This document shows positions 57,173 through 64,000 of a DNA stretch of 64,000 bases, in pieces. Every line of letters begins with the position of its first letter. Position 1 is the first letter of the stretch. A program made the translations under genes and the position numbers. The stretch is from Legionella jordanis (GTDB lineage: Bacteria; Pseudomonadota; Gammaproteobacteria; Legionellales; Legionellaceae): positions 1,384,501 to 1,448,500 of the forward strand of contig NZ_LR134383.1 of the NCBI RefSeq assembly GCF_900637635.1, written 5' to 3'. The notes under the pieces were generated by a model. The model had not been told where the DNA came from and ran no database searches. It saw only the letters and a program-made list of their open reading frames with translations.

Positions 57173-58447
57173 TTGAACGCTCAGCACTCAAATTATCACC
57201 ATCCTGGTAAATTTACCGCGTACATGATTTTTTTATTGTCCGCCTCATTCTACCTGTACGAATTTGTTTTGCAGGTGGCTCCCAGTGTCATGGCTGAGTC
57301 TATGATGAAAACCTTTAAGGTTAGTGCCGCGGGTTTTGGGATTGTCTCTGCCTTTTACTTCTATGCCTATGCTCCCATGCAACTACCAGCTGGTCTTTTA
57401 TTCGACCGCTATGGGCCACGCAAGTTGATGACATCTGCGCTTACCCTTTGCGCGATTGGTTCTTTTTTCTTTGCTTCAACAGATAGCCTCTTTACCGCTG
57501 CACTGGGTCGCTTTCTAATTGGTATTGCCTCTGCTTTTTCCTTTATCGGAGTGCTTGTTCTTGTGTCCCGTTGGTTCCCACCACAACAATTTGCATTCCT
57601 GGCTGGCATTGCTCAATTAATGAGTTCTGTTGGTGCGATGTTTGGGGAGGTTCCTTTAGCCGCGCTAATACAGCAAGTGGGTTGGCGTAATGCGAGCTTC
57701 ATATTGGCCTTAGTAGGTTTAGCATTAGCTGCTTTAATCTGGTTTGTTATCCGAGATTATCCTGATCAACCTACGCAACGTCCGCCAAAAAGACAATTCA
57801 TTGATGAATTGCATCGTTTAATTAGTGTTTGTAAACGCTCTTACACTTGGGTTATTGGTGCTTATGCTTTTACTATTTGGACACCCATAGCGGTATTTGC
57901 CGCATTATGGGGTGTTCCTTATCTGCAACAAAAATATCAAATTTCTGTAATCCTGGCTTCTGGTTTATGCAGTATGATTTGGCTGGGAATTGGTATTGGC
58001 AGCCCCTTTTTAGGGTGGGTAAGTGACCGTTTTTACAGTAGGCGGCTAGCGCTTGCTTTAAGCTCGATATTCGGCTTGGTAGCAACAATTTGTCTTTTAT
58101 ATATTCCTAATGTGCCGATTTCGTGGATGTATGTTGTATTGTTTGTTTTAGGATTTGGAGCAGGTGGGCAAACCGTTAGCTTTGCGGTAGTCAAAGACAA
58201 TAATCCTCCTGAATTAGTGGGAACAGCATCGGGTTTTAACAATCTCTCCGTCTTGGTGGGTGGGGCTATTTTCCAGCCTCTCGTTGGAGTTCTCCTTCAT
58301 CATAGCGAAAATTTGATGGTGAATGGCATTCCTGTTTATACGGTGGCAAGCTACAACAAGGCTTTACTGGTTATGCCTCTATGTTATTTACTCAGTTTAC
58401 TAATTACTCTTTTTGCTATGAAAGAGTCCCACCCTGGACGGATATAA
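57173..58447 (+). CDS. MFS transporter
   Basis: A 424-residue MFS protein with twelve helices. LFDRYGPRKLM is the motif A loop, and GRFLIGIASAFSFIGVLVLVSRWFPPQQFAFLAG suits the organic-anion or phthalate-permease-like group common in Legionella. The second half repeats GWVSDRFYSRR. The substrate is unknown. It starts at TTG without a strong ribosome site; no better start precedes the first helix. Confidence 0.88.
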   Translation: MNAQHSNYHHPGKFTAYMIFLLSASFYLYEFVLQVAPSVMAESMMKTFKVSAAGFGIVSAFYFYAYAPMQLPAGLLFDRYGPRKLMTSALTLCAIGSFFFASTDSLFTAALGRFLIGIASAFSFIGVLVLVSRWFPPQQFAFLAGIAQLMSSVGAMFGEVPLAALIQQVGWRNASFILALVGLALAALIWFVIRDYPDQPTQRPPKRQFIDELHRLISVCKRSYTWVIGAYAFTIWTPIAVFAALWGVPYLQQKYQISVILASGLCSMIWLGIGIGSPFLGWVSDRFYSRRLALALSSIFGLVATICLLYIPNVPISWMYVVLFVLGFGAGGQTVSFAVVKDNNPPELVGTASGFNNLSVLVGGAIFQPLVGVLLHHSENLMVNGIPVYTVASYNKALLVMPLCYLLSLLITLFAMKESHPGRI

Positions 58448-58619
58448 GCATATAGATCTCTGCCTAATGGGAGGGATCTATCGTTTAAACGGGCCTTGTA
58501 AGATGACTCGCCAATATCGTTTGCTCTCATTATCTTCCTATATTTGATGTAGTCGCACTGGCTTAACGGATGTTCGTAATCTTTGCTATGCTTGAGTTAA
58601 ACCATTTTGAATCTACTGT

Positions 58620-59930
58620 ATGAAAACACAAGAAGGATTAGAAGTAAGCACGACCTCAGTTGACGTCATCAACAACCTTGATCACTTTTATCATCAGATA
58701 CTGGGCTCAGGCAAAGAGGCTGGGACAATTTTGAATGCTGTTGAACGATATCCTTCCAATATTCTCTTATTGAGTTACGCTGCTGCTTTTAATTTATACG
58801 CTCAAGAACATGCAGCCACTGAAGTGGCCAATGATTACCTGGTTCAAGCTGAGAGCCTGTTTAGAAGTGCTAATTTACGCGAGAAACTAACTTTTCAAGC
58901 CATTAAAGCATGGTCTAATCTTGAGTATGAAACTGCCTTAACCTTCTTTGCAGCCATTATTGAGTTATTTCCACAGGATCTTTTAGCTTTGAAATTTGCT
59001 GAGTGGCTATATTATTGCACTGGTCAGGCTTTTCAGGCTGAGCAATTTCTGGCACTTTGCTATCGATGTTTCAAACCGAATGAAAATAATCCATATTTTT
59101 TAGCAAGCTTTTCTTTTGCCCTCGAATTATCAGGTCATTACCAAGAAGCAAAAGCCTCTGCTGAAAAGGCCATTAGCCTTGAACGAAATACCCCCTGGGC
59201 TCATCACAGCCTGGCTCATGTTTATCTGTTACAGAGTGACATTGAGGGGGGAATAAAAGTCTTAAAAGATTTACAGCCTACTTGGGAGGGGATCTTACCC
59301 CTTTTAAGAGGGCATAACAGTTGGCATTTGGCCTTGTTTCATTTAGCCAATCGGGATGAATCCCAGGTTATGAATTTGTATCCAAAGATTTTTGGCAGTC
59401 TGCCCAATACGGCTTTGGAACAACTGGATGCCATTTCTTTACTCTGGCGAATGGATATGGCTGGTATATCGCAGGAGCAACGGTTCAGAGACATTTTGCC
59501 CCATTTGGGTTTGCATCCTTTTGAGCAATACATTGGTTTTAATAATGCCCATTTTATTTATTGTCTAGCCAGGGCAGGCGAGGAGGAATTGCTGAAACGT
59601 TCACTCGCTGACGCTTCAGATTATGCTAACAAGCTTCCTCCCGGCTACAAACGGGATTTGTGGCAAAAAACAGCATCTCCCCTGTTGGCTGGAATTGCTG
59701 CCTTTGCCAAAGGGGATTATTCATTGGCTGCAGATTTAATGGCTACCTCTTTTCCCTATGCATTTCAAATGGGCGGCAGCGATGCCCAAAATGAATTATT
59801 TACTCAAAGTTACTTTCTAAGTTTACTCAGGAGTGGGCAAACGAAAAGAGCGCAGGAATTTTTTAATCATTGGTTATCCCATTATCAAAATTCAGCACTA
59901 GCTGATTATTGGTTCTCCAAAAGTATTTAG
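58620..59930 (+). CDS. TTC38-like tetratricopeptide protein
   Basis: A 436-residue all-helical protein. The segment WAHHSLAHVYLLQSDIEGGIKVLKDLQPTWEG followed by LLRGHNSWHLALFHL matches the TTC38 family (TPR-like, with the HxxWHLALFxL block). Relatives are common in bacteria; the function is unknown. Its stop overlaps the DUF892 stop by 4 bases on the other strand. Confidence 0.85.
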   Translation: MKTQEGLEVSTTSVDVINNLDHFYHQILGSGKEAGTILNAVERYPSNILLLSYAAAFNLYAQEHAATEVANDYLVQAESLFRSANLREKLTFQAIKAWSNLEYETALTFFAAIIELFPQDLLALKFAEWLYYCTGQAFQAEQFLALCYRCFKPNENNPYFLASFSFALELSGHYQEAKASAEKAISLERNTPWAHHSLAHVYLLQSDIEGGIKVLKDLQPTWEGILPLLRGHNSWHLALFHLANRDESQVMNLYPKIFGSLPNTALEQLDAISLLWRMDMAGISQEQRFRDILPHLGLHPFEQYIGFNNAHFIYCLARAGEEELLKRSLADASDYANKLPPGYKRDLWQKTASPLLAGIAAFAKGDYSLAADLMATSFPYAFQMGGSDAQNELFTQSYFLSLLRSGQTKRAQEFFNHWLSHYQNSALADYWFSKSI

Positions 59931-60436
59931 CGTTTGGCTGTTTCTGTTGACAACTCAGAACGAACAATGAACGCTTTGACCAGGTGAGGAAGATTGCCCA
60001 ATAGCCATTCAGCCATGGCTTTTTCCTGAAGCAGCAATTGTTGGCAAGTGATTTTCATATCCAACTCCTCGGCACTTTCGGCAGCAGAGATTAATGCTGT
60101 GTAATAGGCGATTTCCATGTTTTCAAAAACGTAGATGTCCATAGCACCTTGCACAACCTCATCTGAGGACAACATATGTCCTGCTACCTGGCTCAATCCA
60201 ATTATTTTTGCAGAGAAGTCTTTTAACATTGAGTGATGACCCCCTAGCTGCTTTATGCATTTTTCAAGTTGATTTTTCTGAAAAATAGTTTCTTCCAGAT
60301 GGTGCTTCATATGCTTTCTCAAACGAGGATAATTTTCTAAGCGAGCAATTTGGCCTTTGAGCATTTGTTCCGATTGCTTCTCCATTGCATGAGCATCCCG
60401 CAACCAATGCATTAATATACCCTTACTTGTTGTCAT
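59927..60436 (-). CDS. DUF892 (YciE/YciF) ferritin-like protein
   Basis: A 169-residue four-helix protein. LRDAHAMEKQSEQMLKGQIARLENYPRLRKHMKHHLEET is the DUF892 signature, with repeated ExxxxH-type positions that can hold a di-metal site. YciF proteins are stress-induced and of unclear function. The neighbours are two further small stress-type genes. Confidence 0.88.
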   Translation of the reverse strand: MTTSKGILMHWLRDAHAMEKQSEQMLKGQIARLENYPRLRKHMKHHLEETIFQKNQLEKCIKQLGGHHSMLKDFSAKIIGLSQVAGHMLSSDEVVQGAMDIYVFENMEIAYYTALISAAESAEELDMKITCQQLLLQEKAMAEWLLGNLPHLVKAFIVRSELSTETAKR

Positions 60437-60529
60437 AATATCTCCATTCTAGTGTCCTAGCGCACAGAGATAATTCGCAAGATTACAGATACCAATGCGC
60501 CACGAATCATTACAGTGGGTTGTCCATCT

Positions 60530-60688
60530 TTATCTTGGTACAACACCAAAAATTAACAAAAGAATGAATATAATTAGCAAAACGCCAACAATTCCTGATG
60601 GTCTATAACCCCAACCAGAGCTATATGGCCAGGCTGGTGCTAGTGCTGCTAGCAGTAGTATAAGGATTAACAAAACAATTAGGCTCAT
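60530..60688 (-). CDS. DUF3309 small membrane protein
   Basis: A 52-residue protein. MSLIVLLILILLLAALAPAWPYSSGWGYRPSG, then a second hydrophobic helix, matches DUF3309 (WPYSxGWGYxPSG). ATG 60688 has GGGAG 7 bases upstream; the frame extends 12 codons earlier. It probably sits in the inner membrane; the function is unknown. Confidence 0.85.
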   Translation of the reverse strand: MSLIVLLILILLLAALAPAWPYSSGWGYRPSGIVGVLLIIFILLLIFGVVPR

Positions 60689-60728
60689 TTTAATACTCCC
60701 TTTAAAAGAGTTAACTGTATTCATTTAA

Positions 60729-60757
60729 ATTATAGTAAATAACGTCCTTTACAACTT
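60729..60757 (-). promoter_or_regulatory. Promoter of the DUF3309 gene
   Basis: On the minus strand, a perfect TATAAT (60734-60729) sits in the context TTTACTATAATTTA, about 40 bases before ATG 60688. The -35 region is weak (AAGTTG at 17 bases), a pattern that fits stationary-phase sigma use. Confidence 0.45.
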
Positions 60758-61178
60758 GTCGGTGATTTGGCCAACTACTCAAATAGAATAAGCCTACAAT
60801 CCTACGCATCCATCTTTTTGCTAAAAGATGTTTGATATAAACGGTGCAGACCCTTGCATTTTCAATAAACTTGCACGAAGCCGTTATCGTAAATTACGAC
60901 ATTTGTTAAATCATAGAAAGCAAATAAAGCGCACCAATTATGAAGCTGTTTCTCCAAGAACCTGCATCAGCGAGATACATCTATGTCAGTCTGTTGTGAA
61001 TCTGTCCACGACGCCAACTCTGTTAACCCACCACACTCACGGAAATTAATTAACAACATCGGCGGCTACTTGCTGCGGTAACAACTATGGATGGAGTGGG
61101 TTAGCAGGAGGTGATTGAGTTCATATTTAAATCTTTATGGCATTTAACAATAAATTCACTCGAAATTTAATCCTATTT

Positions 61179-61189
61179 GCTATACTTAA
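61179..61189 (+). promoter_or_regulatory. Sigma-S type -10 element upstream of the DUF883 gene
   Basis: GCTATACTTAA matches the extended sigma-S -10 consensus KCTATACTTAA at every position. No sigma-70 -35 is seen at the usual spacing. It predicts a start near 61193 and a 5' leader of about 50 bases before ATG 61242. Confidence 0.65.
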
Positions 61190-61241
61190 AACTAAGCTTT
61201 ATCACAGAGTTGTAATTATTAATGGACTACAGGAGATAATA

Positions 61242-61535
61242 ATGGACATGAAAAAACCAGAAACATCCAATAGACCACAGGTTTCTTCTGACTTCTCAAA
61301 AAAGGGAAGCATGAGAGAATCTGGATTGGGTGATGCGACTAATACCTTAATAAACGATAGTAAGCGAGTTGCTAATGAGCTTTATCAAGAAGGGAAAAGC
61401 AGAGTAAACGAAGCTCAAAGCAACATCAAAGAGTACTCCGATCAAGTGGCCCAAAAAGTGTATCAAAGACCTTTGATGTCATTACTTATAGCAGGTGGTG
61501 TGGGCTTTATTTTATCTGCCTTGCTTCGTCGCTGA
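61242..61535 (+). CDS. DUF883 (ElaB/YqjD-like) membrane-anchored protein
   Basis: A 97-residue protein. A long amphipathic helix (NDSKRVANELYQEGKSRVNEAQSNIKEYSDQVAQKV) ends in RPLMSLLIAGGVGFILSALLRR, the YqjD/ElaB C-terminal anchor. Such proteins bind ribosomes at the membrane in stationary phase. ATG 61242 has GGAG upstream; the frame opens 35 codons earlier. It has a sigma-S-like promoter and a strong terminator. Confidence 0.85.
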   Translation: MDMKKPETSNRPQVSSDFSKKGSMRESGLGDATNTLINDSKRVANELYQEGKSRVNEAQSNIKEYSDQVAQKVYQRPLMSLLIAGGVGFILSALLRR

Positions 61536-61543
61536 TAAAATTC

Positions 61544-61576
61544 AAAGAGCATGTTGATTCAACATGCTCTTTTTTT
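61544..61576 (+). terminator. Rho-independent terminator after the DUF883 gene
   Basis: AAAGAGCATGTT and AACATGCTCTTT form a 12-bp stem with a 5-base loop, followed by a run of T to 61576. It lies 9 bases after the stop. Read the other way it can also help end the egtD transcript. Confidence 0.88.
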
Positions 61577-61697
61577 GTGACTATTGCCATTTTTGCATTG
61601 GAATAATTTTTTATTACCAGCGAAATCCACAGCCATACCGGTTAAATGCCTTCCAATTCAATTCAGCTCTCCTTATATGATATATGAAGAGATTATT

Positions 61698-62693
61698 TCA
61701 TTTGGGTTTTGCTCGCCATAGTGAGTTTACAAAATAGTTTTGTGAATCACTGAAATTGTTTACCACTTCAAAGTAACTTGTTTGTGCTAAATGTTCGATT
61801 TGAAACAGAGTGTATTTGTATGAAGATTCCACATGTATGGGTTCAAATCGGTCAAAGAAAAAGGTTTTATTTAATGACCCAATATGAACCGTTTGTTCTG
61901 CCCGACTGACAATAAAGCTTTCCATAGCTCCATCAAGCACGTTGTAATTGCCGTAATGTTCGAAAGATTTTAAATTAAAATCCGCGTTTAGTTCTCGATT
62001 CACTCGCTCAAGGAGATTTAAATTAAAGGCACGGGTTATACCATCACGATCATTGTAGGCGCGAAGAAGAACGTCAATATCTTTTCGTAGATCAAAACCA
62101 ATGAGCATGTAATCTCCTTCTTGCAAGGATTGACGTATTTCTTGTAAAAAACACCTCGATGTTGAAAGATCGAAATTGCCTATACTTGAACCTAAAAATA
62201 AAACGAAGTTCTTTTCTTTGGAGGTTTCACCTAAGCATTTAATGCCATTAGAATAGTCGGAATTGATTGAAATAATGTTTAAATCAGGTAATTCCCCGTT
62301 TATTTTTTGTGCTAACTGTTCCAGGTACTGCGTGGAAATATCAATCATGCAGTAGCTGAAAGAACGCCGGTCTTTAATAAATTGATCAATCAACAACCTG
62401 GATTTAATACCCTCCCCAGGCCCTAATTCGATCAAATTAAAAGTGGTCTTTCCTAGTAATGCGGATAACTCTTTTCTAATGGTTGTAAGAATATCAATCT
62501 CACAAGCAGTTAAATAGTAATCTGGATGTTTTGTGATTCGATTAAACAGTTCGGAACCGGTCTCATCATAAAAGTATTTCGACGGAATGGTCTTTTTAGA
62601 TCGAGAAAGTCCTAATAAAACATCTCTCATAAATTCATTGTTAGCCTGATTGTGGGACTGATGATTCTGTATAGCTTTTAATAAGGCAGCCAT
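61698..62693 (-). CDS. egtD: L-histidine N-alpha-methyltransferase EgtD
   Basis: A 331-residue SAM-dependent methyltransferase. YFYDETGSELFNRITKHPDYYLT, the SAM motif IELGPGEGIKSRLL and the late IHVESSYKYT block mark EgtD. It trimethylates histidine to hercynine, the first step to ergothioneine. AGGAG precedes ATG 62693, which is 9 bases after the egtB stop, so they form one operon. Confidence 0.93.
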   Translation of the reverse strand: MAALLKAIQNHQSHNQANNEFMRDVLLGLSRSKKTIPSKYFYDETGSELFNRITKHPDYYLTACEIDILTTIRKELSALLGKTTFNLIELGPGEGIKSRLLIDQFIKDRRSFSYCMIDISTQYLEQLAQKINGELPDLNIISINSDYSNGIKCLGETSKEKNFVLFLGSSIGNFDLSTSRCFLQEIRQSLQEGDYMLIGFDLRKDIDVLLRAYNDRDGITRAFNLNLLERVNRELNADFNLKSFEHYGNYNVLDGAMESFIVSRAEQTVHIGSLNKTFFFDRFEPIHVESSYKYTLFQIEHLAQTSYFEVVNNFSDSQNYFVNSLWRAKPK

Positions 62694-62702
62694 GCTGAGC
62701 TC

Positions 62703-63974
62703 CTATAGACTAGTTGCTAAACGAATTCCGCTAAATTGCCAGCGTTTTTCTGGCTGAAAAAAATTGCGATAGCTTAACCGGATGTGTTGTTTGGGAGTCA
62801 CACAGCAACCTCCACGTAAGACATATTGATTATTCATGAACTTGCCATTGTATTCTCCTAGACTACCCTCCAACATTTTATAGCCGGGATAAGGTGAGTA
62901 GGGACTTGCGGTCCACTCCCACAAATCACCTAAAAACTGTTGCGGTAAATCTGGCTGTTCTGATTTAGGGTCTTGTGGGTGATAGTGTCCGCTTTCCATA
63001 AAATTAGCCTGTTCTAAAGGAAACGCGGCCTGACTTACATAGTGTTCCCATTCTGCTTCAGTAGGAAGACGATAACCGCGCCATCTTGCGTAGGCATCTG
63101 CCTCAAAATAACTGATGTGGGATACAGGCTCGGCTGGATTTAATGCCTGCAAACCATTTAGTGTAAAAAGATGCCATTTACCTCCCATATCATGCCAATA
63201 CAAAGGAGAAGAAATCTGGTTGGCCAAAACCCAATCCCAGCCGTCTGATAACCACCATCTGGAGTTACTATAGCCTCCGTCTTCCATGAACTCTTGGTAT
63301 TCAGCATTACTAACCAATAAAGAAGAGATTGCATAGGGATAAAGAAAAATTTTATGTCTTGGCAATTCATTATCAAAACAGAAGCCTTGTTCTGAATAAC
63401 CAATTTCAGTTAGTCCTCCCGTGATTTCCAGGTTGGGGATAGATTGAGGTTTGACTGTTTTCAATGAGCTTGTTGCCGGGATTTTATTGTAAGCTGGAAA
63501 ATCTGGATCCAGAGACAGATTGAATTTTATATCCATAAATAATAGTTCTTGGTGTTGCTGTTCGTGCTGCAAGCCCAGGACAATTAAATCCTTTAGTTGG
63601 TTTAATTCATCTTCGGTTTTTCCATCGAGTAATTCCAGCAAATGCTCGTTGATATAATGACGATAGGCGTAGACGATTTCCGCGGTGGGTCTTGACAGCA
63701 ATCCTCTCTGGGAGCGTGTAAAAGGTTTACCTATTGTTTGGTAATAGGAGTTGAAGCGATAAGCAAATGAGCCATCAAATAAACGGTAAGAGGGGGAATA
63801 AGGTTGTAAAATAAAAGTCTCAAAGAACCAACTGCTGTGAGCTAAATGCCATTTGGGTGGACTTACATCAGCCATACCCTGAATGACATAGTCTTCTGCA
63901 TAAAGAGGATGGCAGATTTGTTCTGTCCGTTGCCGTACTTGCTTAAAAGTACGAGCAAGTTCTTCCTTTAGCAT
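62703..63974 (-). CDS. egtB: EgtB-type hercynine sulfoxide synthase
   Basis: A 423-residue iron enzyme. The N-terminal DinB-like domain holds metal ligands in WHLAHSSWFFE (His46) and HEQQHQE (His137, His141). The C-terminal formylglycine-enzyme-like domain has GDLWEWTASPYSPYPGYK, EYNGKFMNNQYVLRGG and the RWQFSGIRLA ending. It joins hercynine to cysteine or glutamylcysteine with oxygen. AAGGGA precedes ATG 63974. No egtA, egtC or egtE is in view. Confidence 0.93.
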   Translation of the reverse strand: MLKEELARTFKQVRQRTEQICHPLYAEDYVIQGMADVSPPKWHLAHSSWFFETFILQPYSPSYRLFDGSFAYRFNSYYQTIGKPFTRSQRGLLSRPTAEIVYAYRHYINEHLLELLDGKTEDELNQLKDLIVLGLQHEQQHQELLFMDIKFNLSLDPDFPAYNKIPATSSLKTVKPQSIPNLEITGGLTEIGYSEQGFCFDNELPRHKIFLYPYAISSLLVSNAEYQEFMEDGGYSNSRWWLSDGWDWVLANQISSPLYWHDMGGKWHLFTLNGLQALNPAEPVSHISYFEADAYARWRGYRLPTEAEWEHYVSQAAFPLEQANFMESGHYHPQDPKSEQPDLPQQFLGDLWEWTASPYSPYPGYKMLEGSLGEYNGKFMNNQYVLRGGCCVTPKQHIRLSYRNFFQPEKRWQFSGIRLATSL

Positions 63975-64000
63975 TATATTCCCTTATATTGCATAAAAGA

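Larger units (their letters stand above)
60689..61241. other. Intergenic stretch of about 550 bases with two promoter elements
   Basis: It holds the DUF3309 promoter at the left and the DUF883 promoter at the right. A 73-codon frame at 60828-61049 has no ribosome site, no family resemblance and poor composition, and is not accepted. Gly-rich codons after 61053 end at a stop without a start and may be a decayed gene tail. Nothing else was seen. Confidence 0.5.

Noticed and set aside
60828-61049. 73-codon plus-strand ORF between the DUF3309 and DUF883 genes
   Set aside because: No ribosome site, no recognisable motif, odd composition with a His/Thr-rich end; it looks like chance.
61050-61117. 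Gly/Cys-rich codons resembling a small secreted protein tail
   Set aside because: In frame with an upstream stop and no start codon; kept only as a possible remnant note.
1-64000. CRISPR arrays, tRNA, rRNA, prophage or intact insertion sequences
   Set aside because: No regularly spaced repeats, no cloverleaf or rRNA-like sequence, and no integrase or transposase with a full catalytic set were seen.

Overview
The window reads as chromosome of a Legionella or close Legionellaceae relative. The main evidence is an lspFGHIJK type II secretion operon next to glnA, a Fis paralogue beside lpxB, a Sel1-repeat secreted protein, and a Gfo/Idh/MocA oxidoreductase fused by overlap to lpxB. That last pairing fits the 2,3-diaminoglucose lipid A known from Legionella. 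Coding is dense, moderately AT-rich and mostly housekeeping. No tRNA, rRNA, CRISPR array or intact mobile element was seen.

Layout. 1-5.3 kb: the tail of an ALDH7-type dehydrogenase, a FadN-type bifunctional beta-oxidation enzyme with its thiolase, and a zinc alcohol dehydrogenase broken by a one-base frameshift. 5.3-9.1 kb: HDAC-like amidohydrolase, Sel1-repeat protein, acylphosphatase, a secreted M14-like putative metallohydrolase and a HIT protein. 9.1-13.1 kb: the lspFGHIJK pseudopilin and platform operon on the minus strand. 13.2-17.5 kb: glnA, a DUF4124 protein, a DUF1328 membrane protein, and htpG behind a clear sigma-32 type promoter. 17.8-25.3 kb: fis, lpxB, gnnA-like gene, rnhB, rodA, mrdA, rlmH and rsfS. 

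25.4-36.8 kb is the accessory stretch. It holds a one-module NRPS (A-T-C) preceded by an MMPL exporter and followed, in the same direction, by a 10-cysteine secreted peptide and an outer-membrane beta-barrel protein. Small secreted and hypothetical genes, a VOC protein, an MFS exporter and a POT peptide transporter follow. 36.9-42.3 kb is catabolic: hutU-hutH, then an ALDH3-like and an HSDL2-like SDR pair. 42.3-46.4 kb: rnhA, a decayed or domesticated IS6-like transposase gene, dnaQ, an L,D-transpeptidase, erpA and mnmA. 46.6-57.1 kb is the classical yceD-rpmF-plsX-fabH-fabD-fabG-acpP-fabF-mltG-tmk-holB run, followed by tatD and anmK. 57.2-64 kb: an MFS transporter, a TTC38-like protein, three small stress-type genes (DUF892, DUF3309, DUF883) with stationary-phase-like promoters, and an egtB-egtD pair predicted to make ergothioneine.

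Functionally, the window joins envelope building (lipid A, elongasome, fatty acid synthesis), protein secretion, amino-acid and fatty-acid catabolism, and redox or stress defence. The strongest candidate for an undescribed system is the MMPL-NRPS-Cys-rich-OMP cluster at 26.1-32.7 kb.
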